Below are positions 9,482 through 18,780 of a stretch of DNA of 64,000 nt, piece by piece. The position numbers and the translations under genes were made by a program. The notes below the pieces were generated by a model. That model was not told the DNA's origin, did not search any database, and saw only the letters and a list, made by a program, of their open reading frames with translations. Within the stretch, counting starts at the first letter, position 1; each line of letters begins with the position of its first letter. Origin of the DNA: Desulfobacteraceae bacterium Eth-SRB1 (GTDB lineage Bacteria > Desulfobacterota > Desulfobacteria > Desulfobacterales > ETH-SRB1); NCBI GenBank assembly GCA_004193555.1, contig RPGP01000040.1, positions 811,127 through 875,126 on the forward strand. The letters are read 5' to 3'.

Positions 9482-9814
9482 ATGAAACAATATGTAATTG
9501 ATGAATTAAGACCTGCGGATTACAAAAAGATCAAAGCTTACTTAGATGAAAATTTTGATTCTTCCAGTATGGATGGACTTTACTGGATACTGCTTGATCA
9601 GGAGATGCTTACCGATATTCAGGTGGAGCATACTGAATGCCAGCCATTCTATTTTGCAATTGATATTGAACCGAAGCTTGTGTCCTGTGAACTTCTCGTG
9701 CGGAGTAAAAATATCATAAGGTGCAGTTGTATAGGCTATGCAACCGAATTGCAGCGCAACTGGATCATCCAGGTAATTGACTCAATATTTGAAAAACTTG
9801 AAATCAAAACCTGA
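9482..9814 (+). CDS. conserved-looking hypothetical protein
   Basis: A 110-residue soluble protein, acidic, with no signal peptide or membrane segment. It contains four cysteines or more (ECQPF, SCELLV, RCSCIGYAT) but no clear metal-binding spacing. I do not recognise the family. It stands just upstream of plsC and rnj on the same strand, with a gap of about 96 bases, so it may belong to the same transcription unit. Coding-like composition and a clean start support it being real. Confidence 0.6.
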   Translation: MKQYVIDELRPADYKKIKAYLDENFDSSSMDGLYWILLDQEMLTDIQVEHTECQPFYFAIDIEPKLVSCELLVRSKNIIRCSCIGYATELQRNWIIQVIDSIFEKLEIKT

Positions 9815-9910
9815 TGGTTTTTATCAAGTTGTTTATCTGCGGCCGATTTGTCTTTTTGTTTTATCTTATGGTGTGGAAGGTCTCCTGAAATTATCAACGG
9901 ACTTCATTAA

Positions 9911-10636
9911 ATGATACGAGCCCCTTTTATTATCATATGGGTTGTGCTTGTAACGATCTATTTTTGTATTGCAGTAATAATCGTCTCTTTTATAAAAGAA
10001 GGTTATGTCCTGCCCAATAAGATCGCTAAGCTCTGGGCAAAGTGCATACTTTTCGGCAGCCGAATAAGAGTCACAGTTACAGGGCTTTCCAGTATTGACC
10101 TTTCCCTGCCACATATTTACATGTCCAACCACCAGAGCGTTTTTGATATTCCTCTTCTTCAGGCATGTCTCCCCGTACGGTTCAGGTGGCTCGCAAAAGC
10201 AGAGCTTTTTAAGATACCAATTTTTGGTTATGCTCTTGGAAGAGCCGGTCATATAAGCATTGATCGTTCCAATCACAAGTCTGCATTTAAAAGCCTTAAA
10301 AATGCGGCTAAAAATATTCGAAATGGTGTTTCAGTTATAATTTTTCCAGAAGGCACACGCAGCCGGGATGGCAATATCAGGCAATTTAAAAAAGGGGGGT
10401 TTATCCTGGCTGTTGATGCAGGTGTTCCCATTGTTCCTGTAATAATTCATGGAACCTGGCCACTCATGTTGAAAAACAGGGTTCTTATTAAACCCGGCAA
10501 TATTATTATTGAGATTAAGGATCCGATTAAAACCACAGATTATACCAGAAAAACCAAGGACGATCTCTTGAAGAAAGTCAGAAAAGTTATATGTGAATCT
10601 TTTGAAGAGGGGAGAAGGGGCGGGACGTTATGTTAA
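9911..10636 (+). CDS. plsC: 1-acyl-sn-glycerol-3-phosphate acyltransferase
   Basis: This 241-residue protein transfers an acyl chain to lysophosphatidic acid at the inner membrane, giving phosphatidic acid. It has an N-terminal hydrophobic helix (about residues 4-27), the catalytic NHxxxxD motif as MSNHQSVFDIP near residue 73, and the glycerol-phosphate-binding FPEGTRSRDG near 147, followed by VPIVPVIIHGT. Its end overlaps the start of rnj by 7 bases, a sign of translational coupling. Confidence 0.9.
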   Translation: MIRAPFIIIWVVLVTIYFCIAVIIVSFIKEGYVLPNKIAKLWAKCILFGSRIRVTVTGLSSIDLSLPHIYMSNHQSVFDIPLLQACLPVRFRWLAKAELFKIPIFGYALGRAGHISIDRSNHKSAFKSLKNAAKNIRNGVSVIIFPEGTRSRDGNIRQFKKGGFILAVDAGVPIVPVIIHGTWPLMLKNRVLIKPGNIIIEIKDPIKTTDYTRKTKDDLLKKVRKVICESFEEGRRGGTLC

Positions 10637-12279
10637 GAATAATACCATTGGGCGGTCTTGGAGAAATAGGCCTGAATATGATGCTTTTTGAGTACGAAGA
10701 TACGCTTTTTATTATTGATGCAGGCATTATGTTCCCCGAAGACTATATGCTCGGTATCGACATAGTAATTCCCGACTTCGATTATTTAAGACAAAACAAT
10801 CGCAAGGTTGCAGGGATTGTGTTAACCCATGCCCATGAAGATCATATCGGCGCTTTGCCCTATCTGCTCAAGGAGATAAAAGCTCCGATTTTTGGAACCC
10901 CTTTTACCCTTGGGGTTGTTCGCAACAAGCTTGAAGATCACAACCTTCTTAAATCTGTTTCAATGTATGAAATTCTTCCTGGTGAAACAATAAATCTTGG
11001 AGTCTTTGAGCTTGAGTTTATACATGTATGCCACAGCATTGTGGGTGGGGTCGGCATAGCCATAAAAACGCCTTTTGGGCTTGTTATTCACACCGGCGAT
11101 TTTAAAATTTGCCATACTCCTTTTTACGGCGTAACGACCGACATAAACAGATTTGCATGGTATGGTGAAAAAGGGGTGCTGGCTCTGTTATCGGATTCAA
11201 CGAACGTTGAGAGAGAGGGATATACCATTTCCGACCAGGAGGTGGGTGAAACACTGGCAAAAATTGCAAAGGAAAGCAAAGGACGCATAATAGTTGCCCT
11301 TTTTGCATCCAATATCACCCGGATACAGCAGATTATTGATATCGCTGCGGAAAGGGAGAGAAGGGTCGTTTTCGACGGAAGAAGCATAACAACAAACGTT
11401 AGTATTGCAAAAGATTTAGGATATATACATGTTCCGGAAGGAATGGAAATTGATGTTAAGCAGGTAAACGACTTCCCCGATGATGATATATTAATAATTA
11501 CGACCGGAAGCCAGGGGGAACCCATGTCGGCTCTGGCCCGCATGTCCACAGGCAGACATAAGTATTTAAAAATCAAGAAAAATGATACGGTTGTACTTTC
11601 TTCAAAATTTATTCCCGGCAACGAAAAGGCCATTGCAAAGATTATTAACAGCTTTTACAGGCAGGGAGCCGAAGTAATTTATGAAAAAATATCCGATATT
11701 CATGTGTCCGGTCACGCCTTTCAGGAAGAATTAAAGCTGATGATGAACCTGACAAAGCCTGAATATTTTATCCCAATTCACGGGGAATTCCGGCATTTAA
11801 CTCTTCATTCACGTCTCGCAGAGCAGGTCGGTATTTCAAAAGAAAAGATTCTTATTGCTGAAGATGGTCAGATAATTGAATTTGATGAAAACGGAGGAAG
11901 GGTTAAAGATAAAGTTCAAACAGGCCGTGTATTTGTCGACGGCAAAGGCATAGGAGATATAGGCTGGCGCGTGCTTAAGGAGAGACGTATTCTTTCTGAG
12001 GATGGAGTCGTCGCGGTTAATATGGCTTTTGACGAAGAAACAGGCATTGTAGTTTACGGTCCTGAGGTTGTCTCTCGAGGTTTTGTGTTCGAGACAGAGA
12101 CAGGCCATCTCCTGGAAGATGCAAAGTGCGTTATTTTAGAAATTGTCGAAGATGTGAGTCCTGAGACTCCGGACAGGGTCGATAAGATTCGCTCGATGAT
12201 TCAGAGAGCCTTAAGAGAGTATTTTTATTTTACCATTAAACGGCATCCTGTTATACTTCCTTTTATTCTTGAAATATAA
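10630..12279 (+). CDS. rnj: ribonuclease J
   Basis: This 549-residue metallo-beta-lactamase/beta-CASP RNase with endo- and 5'-exonuclease activity functions in mRNA decay and rRNA maturation. The zinc motif is THAHEDHIGALP (about residue 66), and the beta-CASP part includes STNVEREGYT, TGSQGEPMSALARM and the C-terminal histidine segment IPIHGEFRHL, followed by the RNase J C-terminal domain. It begins inside the end of plsC. Length matches the family. Confidence 0.95.
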   Translation: MLRIIPLGGLGEIGLNMMLFEYEDTLFIIDAGIMFPEDYMLGIDIVIPDFDYLRQNNRKVAGIVLTHAHEDHIGALPYLLKEIKAPIFGTPFTLGVVRNKLEDHNLLKSVSMYEILPGETINLGVFELEFIHVCHSIVGGVGIAIKTPFGLVIHTGDFKICHTPFYGVTTDINRFAWYGEKGVLALLSDSTNVEREGYTISDQEVGETLAKIAKESKGRIIVALFASNITRIQQIIDIAAERERRVVFDGRSITTNVSIAKDLGYIHVPEGMEIDVKQVNDFPDDDILIITTGSQGEPMSALARMSTGRHKYLKIKKNDTVVLSSKFIPGNEKAIAKIINSFYRQGAEVIYEKISDIHVSGHAFQEELKLMMNLTKPEYFIPIHGEFRHLTLHSRLAEQVGISKEKILIAEDGQIIEFDENGGRVKDKVQTGRVFVDGKGIGDIGWRVLKERRILSEDGVVAVNMAFDEETGIVVYGPEVVSRGFVFETETGHLLEDAKCVILEIVEDVSPETPDRVDKIRSMIQRALREYFYFTIKRHPVILPFILEI

Positions 12280-12346
12280 CCTGATTGTTTTAACACAGCT
12301 TAAGCGGTTCAACGTTCCTGAACCCTGAACCGATCACTTTAGGTGT

Positions 12347-12546
12347 GTAACCGTTCACAGTTAACGGTTGATCAAAACATAAAAGCAATCAATCGTTGCA
12401 TAGTTCATTGAACTGCGACAGCGAGTGCATTCCCTGCAGCTTGTCGAAGCGGAAGCGAATATTCCGCTTATACTGGGCTGCAGGATTCTTCAAAAAAGTG
12501 TGAACTGTAAACCGACAACAGTAAACTGATAACCGTGAACGGTTAC
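12347..12546. repeat. 200-bp element with 12-bp perfect terminal inverted repeats
   Basis: GTAACCGTTCAC (12347-12358) is repeated inverted as GTGAACGGTTAC (12535-12546) in the rnj-ftsK gap. An inner inverted pair CCTGCAGC / GCTGCAGG lies at about 12435 and 12474. The block GTGAACTG.AAACCG.CAAC.GTAAACTG near 12500 recurs at about 16194 in the TRAP operon, linking it to a wider repeat family. Confidence 0.6.
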
Positions 12547-12562
12547 CTTTAGGTTTAAACAT

Positions 12563-14707
12563 ATGCGCAAGGAAATTATCGGTATTTTACTTTTTTTTCT
12601 CGTTATTTTCATACTCGGGAGTCTTCTGTCGTACAGCCCTGCGGATCCTTCAATCAATAATGCAAAAGCCGCAAGTAATATTCACAACCTGTTCGGTATG
12701 TTTGGAGCACATACTGCCGGTATTCTAATCGGGCTGTTTGGGCTTGGCTCTTTCTGGATTCCGATTTTATTGCTTTTTTCGAGTATACATTTTTTTGGCA
12801 GCCACCCCGGAAAGGTAATTGTTTTGACAATAGCGGGTGGTTTTCTGCTAATTGTAACTACAGGAAGCCTCCTTGCCTTTCAGCAAAATCATTATATAAT
12901 TTTTGGGAGCAAATTTTCATCAGGAGGAATGCTTGGTATTCCTTTAAAATCATTCCTTATAAGGTACGCCAATGTGTCGGGCGGCGTCATTATACTATCC
13001 CTTGTGTGGACTATCGGTTTTATTATGTCTACCGGCTTTTCTCTTATAGCTTTTATAAAAAGCTTTTACAGAACAACGGTTGTTGTTACAGATCGCATAA
13101 AGACATTGATCATTAGATGGAAGGAGAAAAGAGGAAAGGCAAAAAAACGCTTAAAGATTATAAAAGAGAGCGCCGGTAAAAAGGATCGGGAAATAAAAAT
13201 TAAAGCGCCAACATCCAAACCGGTTAAGGCGGTTCCGGTTCCCAGGCAGGACGTATTTGAGTTCATGAACGATGGAAAAGGATTTCAACTTCCTTCGGTA
13301 AATTTGCTGGAAAATTCTCAGCATAGGTCATCTTCTGCCGATGATGAAAATTTGCGAATGCAATCAAAGCTTCTTGAGAAGAAACTGGAAGATTTTGGTG
13401 TAAGGGGACATGTTGTCGCCATATCGCCGGGCCCTGTTGTTACAACCTTTGAATATAAGCCCTCGGCCGGAGTGAAAATCAACAAAATAGTCAGCCTTAC
13501 AGACGATCTTGCTCTTGCTCTTCGAGCAACAAGCATCAGGATTGTTGCGCCTATTCCCGGAAAGGCTGTAATCGGAATTGAGATCCCGAATGCCGCGAGG
13601 GAGATTGTAAAATTCAAAGAGCTTGTTATTTCCGACGCTTTTGAAAAATCAAAGTCTAAACTAACCATCTGTCTCGGCAAGGATATTGTCGGGAATCCTG
13701 TTGTAGCGGATCTTGGCGTAATGCCCCATCTGTTAATTGCGGGCGCCACAGGAACAGGCAAGAGCGTGGGTTTAAATGCCATGATTTGCAGTTTTTTATA
13801 TAAAGCGGATCCTGATGAAATAAAGCTCATAATGATTGATCCCAAAAGGATAGAGCTTTCAAACTATGATGGAATTCCGCACCTTATTACTCCGGTAGTG
13901 ATGGATATAAAAAAGGCTACCAATGCTCTTTTCTGGGCTGTGAATGAAATGGAAAAACGGTATGAAATACTTGCCGAAAAAAATGCAAAGAATATCACCC
14001 AGTATAACAGGAAAATAGAAAAAGAAAACAGGAGCGGGGAAAAGGAACCTCAGAAAAAAATGCCTTATATTGTTATCATAATTGATGAGCTTGCGGATCT
14101 TATGATTGCGGCTTCAAGAGATGTAGAAGTTGCATTGACACGGCTGGCTCAGATGGCAAGGGCGGCAGGCATCCATTTGATACTTGCCACCCAGAGACCG
14201 TCAGTTGACGTGCTGACCGGTATAATAAAGGCTAACTTCCCAACACGTCTAACTTTTCAGGTTTCTTCCAAAACAGATTCAAGGACTATAATCGATACAA
14301 ACGGGGCGGAAAATTTGTTAGGAAACGGAGATATGCTTTTTATGCCGCCTGGTACGTCAAAACTCCAGCGCATACACGGGACATATATATCAGAGGCGGA
14401 AATTGTTAAAATCACAGAATTTTTGAAGAAGCAGAAAGCGCCGGATTACAACGGTTCTGTTGTTGAAGCCGCAGCAAAAGAAAAAACCGCGTCCGATGAG
14501 CAGGAATACGACGAGAGGTATGATGATGCCGTCGCACTTATAACTGAGACGGGTCAGGCATCGATATCAATGATCCAGCGTCATTTGCGTATAGGATATA
14601 ACAGGGCTGCCCGCATTATTGAGACAATGGAAAAAGAGGGAGTTGTAGGCCCTTCAGATGGCGCAAAGCCAAGAGAGGTTCTTGTCCGCGGATATAATAA
14701 TCCTTGA
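12563..14707 (+). CDS. ftsK: DNA translocase FtsK/SpoIIIE
   Basis: This 714-residue septal DNA pump clears chromosome termini from the closing septum. About four N-terminal membrane helices (residues 5-170) are followed by a short basic linker, then the motor with GATGTGKSVGLNAMICS (Walker A) and PYIVIIIDELADLM (Walker B), and the C-terminal gamma winged helix (YDDAVALITETGQASISMIQRHL...) that reads KOPS-type sequences. The linker is short compared with E. coli FtsK (about 1330 residues), as in SpoIIIE-like forms. Confidence 0.95.
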   Translation: MRKEIIGILLFFLVIFILGSLLSYSPADPSINNAKAASNIHNLFGMFGAHTAGILIGLFGLGSFWIPILLLFSSIHFFGSHPGKVIVLTIAGGFLLIVTTGSLLAFQQNHYIIFGSKFSSGGMLGIPLKSFLIRYANVSGGVIILSLVWTIGFIMSTGFSLIAFIKSFYRTTVVVTDRIKTLIIRWKEKRGKAKKRLKIIKESAGKKDREIKIKAPTSKPVKAVPVPRQDVFEFMNDGKGFQLPSVNLLENSQHRSSSADDENLRMQSKLLEKKLEDFGVRGHVVAISPGPVVTTFEYKPSAGVKINKIVSLTDDLALALRATSIRIVAPIPGKAVIGIEIPNAAREIVKFKELVISDAFEKSKSKLTICLGKDIVGNPVVADLGVMPHLLIAGATGTGKSVGLNAMICSFLYKADPDEIKLIMIDPKRIELSNYDGIPHLITPVVMDIKKATNALFWAVNEMEKRYEILAEKNAKNITQYNRKIEKENRSGEKEPQKKMPYIVIIIDELADLMIAASRDVEVALTRLAQMARAAGIHLILATQRPSVDVLTGIIKANFPTRLTFQVSSKTDSRTIIDTNGAENLLGNGDMLFMPPGTSKLQRIHGTYISEAEIVKITEFLKKQKAPDYNGSVVEAAAKEKTASDEQEYDERYDDAVALITETGQASISMIQRHLRIGYNRAARIIETMEKEGVVGPSDGAKPREVLVRGYNNP

Positions 14708-14966
14708 CATCGATGCCGAGATAAATTAAAAAAGAAAAGATAAGAGTTAAGTCACAAAGCTAACAACACCAAAACATATAATATAATTCTTAATGCTCAG
14801 CATAACGGTGTGTCTATAACTTGTTTCTTTTCTTTTTGATAACAGCTTAAAATTAAAATCCTTTTGTGACTTAGTGGCTGAATTTTTACAGGTTGAAAAA
14901 TTTAAATTATGTATAAAAATCAAACATTCCATCTTAGCCATCCCTCCTGTTTCATTTACATGTATT
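14708..14966. other. intergenic gap after ftsK
   Basis: Frames here are short and lack coding character. The stretch is AT-rich and I see no gene, promoter or terminator that I can support. Confidence 0.4.
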
Positions 14967-15009
14967 AAAGCCTGCTGCCATCCTTTTAGGGTGATGGACA
15001 GCAGGCTTT
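14967..15009. terminator. long hairpin upstream of the TRAP operon
   Basis: AAAGCCTGCTG (14967-14977) pairs with CAGCAGGCTTT (14999-15009), and an inner CCATC/GATGG adds to the stem with one bulged A. Neither side carries a proper U-run, so it may be an attenuator, a factor-dependent terminator or an mRNA-stabilising structure rather than a classic intrinsic terminator. Confidence 0.45.
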
Positions 15010-15130
15010 CCGGCTCAACCTATCTATCTTTTTTCAATAGTATTTATCCATTGTACCAGTATAGTTATGGTTCGTTGTGACTTCGATGTCATGGGGGGAT
15101 TGGAAAACAATATTATTTTTGGAGGAAAAA

Positions 15131-16168
15131 ATGAAAAAAAAATTATTTGTGGCCATGTTAATAGTATCCTTTTTAACCGCATCCTTTATTTATGCTGATG
15201 TTGTTTATGCGCAGTCAAAAACTGTAAAACTTAACTACAGCATCTTCTTTCCTCCTACTCACGGCCAGTGTAAAGCAGGTGTGTCATGGGCAAAAGAGGT
15301 GGAAAAGCGCACTAACGGGATGGTTAAAATTACGGTTTTTCCAGCAGGAACCCTGACAAAAGCAAACCAGTGTTATGACGGAGTTGTAAAGGGGATATCG
15401 GATCTGGGGATGTCATGTTTTGCCTATACCAGAGGTCGTTTTCCGCTTATGGAGGCTGTTGATTTGCCTCATGGTTACCCAAATGGTCGTGTGGCAACAC
15501 ATGTGGCAACTGAATTTTATAAACTGATGAATCCTGAAGAACTTAAGGATGTTAAGGTTCTTTATATTCATGCCCACGGCCCAGGCCTTCTTCACACAAA
15601 AAAGCCTGTCAGGAAACTGGAAGATCTTAAAGGATTGAAGATCAGGTCCACAGGTTTGAGCGCAAAAGTAAGCGCTGCTCTCGGCGCTGTGCCTGTTGCC
15701 ATGCCTCAATCATCAACATATGAAGCGCTTCAGAAAGGGGTTGTTGAAGGCACATTTACTCCTATAGAGACACTTAAAGGATGGAAACAAGCAGAAGTAA
15801 TTAAATATACTACCGACTGTTCAGGGGTTGGTTATACTACAGCCATGTTTGTTGTGATGAACCTTAAAAAATGGAATTCCCTTCCCGGAGACATTCAAAA
15901 AACAATTGAAGAGATAAGCGAAGAATGGGTTGATGTGCATGGAAAAATTTGGGATAAGGGGGATGCTGAAGGGCGTGATTTTACGCTGAGCCTTGGCAAT
16001 GAGATTATTCCGCTTTCCGAGAAAGAAAGCAGCAGATGGGTCAATGCCGTTAAACCGCTTGTCGATAACTACATAAAAGCGGCAGGGGAAAAGAACCTTC
16101 CCGGAGATAAGGCTGTGGCGGAAGTAAAAAAACTGATTACAAAATACAGCAAAATTTATGCAAAATAA
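15131..16168 (+). CDS. TRAP transporter solute-binding protein (DctP type)
   Basis: The periplasmic receptor of a sodium-driven TRAP importer. It starts at ATG 15131 with GGAGG at 15121, giving a 345-residue protein with a Sec signal peptide [20 protein letters not shown] and cleavage around AQS. Later segments fit the DctP family: the early [22 protein letters not shown] with the substrate-carboxylate-binding arginine, and [15 protein letters not shown]. The ligand cannot be named; DctP members bind C4-dicarboxylates, keto acids, aromatic acids and others. The frame is open further upstream, but that lacks the signal peptide. dctQ follows after 65 bases holding a repeat fragment. Confidence 0.9.
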   Translation: MKKKLFVAMLIVSFLTASFIYADVVYAQSKTVKLNYSIFFPPTHGQCKAGVSWAKEVEKRTNGMVKITVFPAGTLTKANQCYDGVVKGISDLGMSCFAYTRGRFPLMEAVDLPHGYPNGRVATHVATEFYKLMNPEELKDVKVLYIHAHGPGLLHTKKPVRKLEDLKGLKIRSTGLSAKVSAALGAVPVAMPQSSTYEALQKGVVEGTFTPIETLKGWKQAEVIKYTTDCSGVGYTTAMFVVMNLKKWNSLPGDIQKTIEEISEEWVDVHGKIWDKGDAEGRDFTLSLGNEIIPLSEKESSRWVNAVKPLVDNYIKAAGEKNLPGDKAVAEVKKLITKYSKIYAK

Positions 16169-16233
16169 GGGTTCACGGTTTACGGTTTAACTAACTGTGA
16201 ACTGCAAACCGGCAACTGTAAACTGTATATCTT

Positions 16234-16719
16234 ATGTTTTATTTTGATAGATTTATAAATATAGTATCCCGCGGATTTAACTGGATTGCAGCCGGAGCTA
16301 TTGTATCCATGATGCTGCTTACAACTGCGGATGTTATTCTTCGTGTTTTTCGCTGTCCTATTCCAGGCACTTATGAAATTGTCGGGCTGTTAGGAGCGGT
16401 TGTTATCTCCTTTTCGCTGGCTTATACTTCGGTTGAAAGGGGACACATCGCCGTGGAGTTTCTTGTGCAAAAACTTCCTAAAAAAGTCCGTATTTTCATC
16501 AGCGCCATCAACGAATTCCTCTGCCTTTTCTTTTTCGGGCTTTTAACCTGGCAAACCATATTATTAGCCTCTGACCTTAAAGAAAGCGGAGAAGTATCTC
16601 TGACTTTGCAGATGCCCATATATCCATATGTTTTTGGGATAGCCATGGGTTGCGGGCTCCTCTTCCTGGTATTATTAAAGGATTTTATTAAATCTGTAAG
16701 CAGGGCGGCGGCAAAGTGA
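16234..16719 (+). CDS. TRAP transporter small membrane subunit (DctQ type)
   Basis: A 161-residue inner-membrane protein with four helices (about 14-36, 48-70, 90-112, 128-150) and the family pattern VILRVFRCPIPGTYEIVGL. It partners the large DctM subunit. The stop codon TGA overlaps the GTG start of the next gene (GTGA), indicating coupled translation. Confidence 0.88.
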   Translation: MFYFDRFINIVSRGFNWIAAGAIVSMMLLTTADVILRVFRCPIPGTYEIVGLLGAVVISFSLAYTSVERGHIAVEFLVQKLPKKVRIFISAINEFLCLFFFGLLTWQTILLASDLKESGEVSLTLQMPIYPYVFGIAMGCGLLFLVLLKDFIKSVSRAAAK

Positions 16720-18017
16720 GCCCGACTGCTACAGGTCTCATCGGCATTGCCGCCCTTTTTCTGCTGATATTTTCAAGAATGCCTGTGGGCTTTCTCATGG
16801 CAATGATAGGTTTTTTGGGCTTTGGTTATCTGATCTCCTTTAATGCATCACTGAACTTGATTGCCAGAGATATTTTTTCCGTTTTTGGGTCTTATAATTT
16901 GACCGTCATCCCTTTGTTTGTACTAATGGGGCAAATTTCCTTTCATGCAGGAATAAGCGCCAGACTTTTTGATACTGCGAATAAGTTTATAGGCCACCTG
17001 CCCGGAGGGCTGGCTATCGCCACAATAGGGGCATGCGCCGGTTTTGCAGCGATTTGTGGTTCTACAAATGCAACAGCCGCTACAATGGCCGCCGCAACCC
17101 TCCCGGAAATGAAGAGATATAATTATAAACCGGAGCTGGCTACCGGAGTAGTTGCAGCTGGTGGCAGCCTGGGAATACTTATCCCGCCAAGCGTTATCTT
17201 TATCATTTACGGGATTATGACCGAACAGTCCATAGGAAAGCTTTTTGTTGCCGGTTTGCTGCCGGGATTGCTTCTAAGCCTGTTGTTTATCATAGCCGTT
17301 GTTTTGTGGACGATCATAAAACCGGATCTTGCACCGAGAAGCGCTAAAAGCGGATTCAAGGAAAAAATAGCCTCACTTTTAGGTCTTATTGAAACCCTTC
17401 TTCTGTTTTGCCTCGTCATGGGAGGGCTTTTTGTGGGATTTTTTACGCCGACAGAAGCAGGGGCTATCGGCGCTTCCGGTACTTTACTCCTTGCTGTTGT
17501 CAGGCGCAACATAACCTGGAAAAATTTTGTTGCTTCACTCTTTGAAACAACGAGGATTTCCTGCATGATTTTTGTTATTGTTGCCGGCGCAACAATTTTC
17601 GGACATTTTCTGGCTGTATCGCAAATCCCTTTTGATATTGCAAACTGGATATCCGGCTTTCAGTTGCCGCCTTATGCCATTATGTTTTTTATTATAATGG
17701 TATATCTAATGGGGGGATGTTTTATTGATGCGTTAGCGCTTATTATGCTGACTGTTCCGATTTTCTATCCGGTAGTAAACTGTCTCGGTTACGATCCGTT
17801 ATGGTTTGGAGTGATTATCGTTCTTGTAACCCAGATCGGTGTAATAACGCCGCCGGTGGGAGTAAATGTTTATGTTGTCAGCGGCGTGGCGAGGGATGTG
17901 CCGCTTCATGTTATATTCAAGGGCGTGATACCATTCCTTATCGCATTGATTGTCGGAACCCTTCTTTTGATCCCTTTTCCGCAGATAGCGACCTTTCTTC
18001 CAGGTTTGATGAAGTGA
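16716..18017 (+). CDS. TRAP transporter large permease (DctM type)
   Basis: A 433-residue polytopic transport subunit with about 11-12 membrane helices. Family features include the early PVGFLMAMIGF, ICGSTNATAATMAAATLPEM and LGILIPPSVIFIIYGIMTEQSIGKLF (the conserved IPPS segment), FFTPTEAGAIGA, and VTPPVGVNVYV near the end. It starts at GTG 16716 inside the stop of dctQ. DctP, Q and M together make a complete importer. Confidence 0.93.
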   Translation: MSPTATGLIGIAALFLLIFSRMPVGFLMAMIGFLGFGYLISFNASLNLIARDIFSVFGSYNLTVIPLFVLMGQISFHAGISARLFDTANKFIGHLPGGLAIATIGACAGFAAICGSTNATAATMAAATLPEMKRYNYKPELATGVVAAGGSLGILIPPSVIFIIYGIMTEQSIGKLFVAGLLPGLLLSLLFIIAVVLWTIIKPDLAPRSAKSGFKEKIASLLGLIETLLLFCLVMGGLFVGFFTPTEAGAIGASGTLLLAVVRRNITWKNFVASLFETTRISCMIFVIVAGATIFGHFLAVSQIPFDIANWISGFQLPPYAIMFFIIMVYLMGGCFIDALALIMLTVPIFYPVVNCLGYDPLWFGVIIVLVTQIGVITPPVGVNVYVVSGVARDVPLHVIFKGVIPFLIALIVGTLLLIPFPQIATFLPGLMK

Positions 18018-18087
18018 CAAGTCAGGTTGATAGGCTGAAGACTGAAGACTGTTAGGAAAAAACAAAAATACGGCGTATTTTTTCTGG

Positions 18088-18140
18088 TTCCCACGCTCCA
18101 GCGTGGGAATGCATACCATATGGGTTTTCACGCTGGAGTA
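18088..18140. repeat. GTTCCCACGCTCCAGCGTGGGAA palindrome repeat
   Basis: TTCCCACGCT-CC-AGCGTGGGAA (18088-18109) is a near-perfect palindrome followed by GCATACC, and a degraded second half (CACGCTGGAGTATGGGAA) follows at 18129. The same unit occurs at 31129-31150. Such palindromes are REP-like and often spread by RAYT transposases. Confidence 0.6.
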
Positions 18141-18301
18141 TGGGAATCAGGCAAAAGTCCTAAAATTGCTATTTGCGGAATATATCAAGCGACAGCTATT
18201 AGCGTTAACTGTTTGATCTGACAATCTAATATTTTTCATCTTAACACCTGACACTTAACACCTAACACTTGATGAATTCGATTTTTTACGAATTTATCAT
18301 A
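18141..18301. repeat. gap with TGATGAATTCGAYTTTTTACGAA repeat
   Basis: At 18223-18290 a run of ACACCTAACACTT motifs ends in TTGATGAATTCGATTTTTTACGAA. The same arrangement occurs at about 46310-46350, and an inverted or diverged version near 41000 (TTGATGAACCCGTAAAAAGTCGAA). No gene is seen. Confidence 0.5.
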
Positions 18302-18757
18302 TTAATATCTCATATAATGAAACGGCTCAACAGCCGACATTTCCTCTTCGTTTAAAATTTCAAATCCGGCCTTTTCAAGTATCTCCTTAGCCCTTTCAAG
18401 TTCCTGGACATCAAGTACAATTATAGCTTTTTTCCAGCTTTCCAGCACAAAACCGTAAGAATTTTCAATGTTGATATTTTTGCCTGCAAGCAATTGAACC
18501 AGCTTGTCAAAACTTCCGGGTTTATCCTCGATGGCTACGGCTATAATATCTTTTAAACTGACGGAAAGACCCTCCCTGTTCAAAGCTTTTTGTGCCTGCC
18601 TGGGATGATCAACTATAGCATTAATAATCCCGAATTCACCATGAGAGGAAATCGTGATTGATCGAATATTGATCTTTTCCTTTGCAAGAATTTTTGTAAC
18701 CACGGCCAGACTGCCTGGTTTGTTTTCAGCTAATATCGAAAGTTGATAAGCTTTCAT
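18302..18757 (-). CDS. tandem ACT-domain protein
   Basis: A 151-residue protein made of two ACT domains: residues 1-65 (MKAYQLSILAENKPGSLAVV...) and 69-140 (DIIAVAIEDKPGSFDKLVQLL...). Both carry the xNKPGSL/DKPGS ligand-binding turn. Such stand-alone proteins are thought to bind amino acids and regulate; no catalytic domain is present. Start 18757 has AGGAG 8 bases upstream; a frame extension of 7 codons exists. It follows argC by 24 bases on the same strand, so a role in sensing an amino acid is possible but not shown. Confidence 0.85.
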   Translation of the reverse strand: MKAYQLSILAENKPGSLAVVTKILAKEKINIRSITISSHGEFGIINAIVDHPRQAQKALNREGLSVSLKDIIAVAIEDKPGSFDKLVQLLAGKNINIENSYGFVLESWKKAIIVLDVQELERAKEILEKAGFEILNEEEMSAVEPFHYMRY

Positions 18758-18780
18758 ATTATCCGCTCCTTTTTGCATTA

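Noticed and set aside
11124-11633. Minus-strand ORF of 169 codons in rnj
   Set aside because: Fully antisense to the conserved RNase J frame and rich in the residues expected from mirrored codons.
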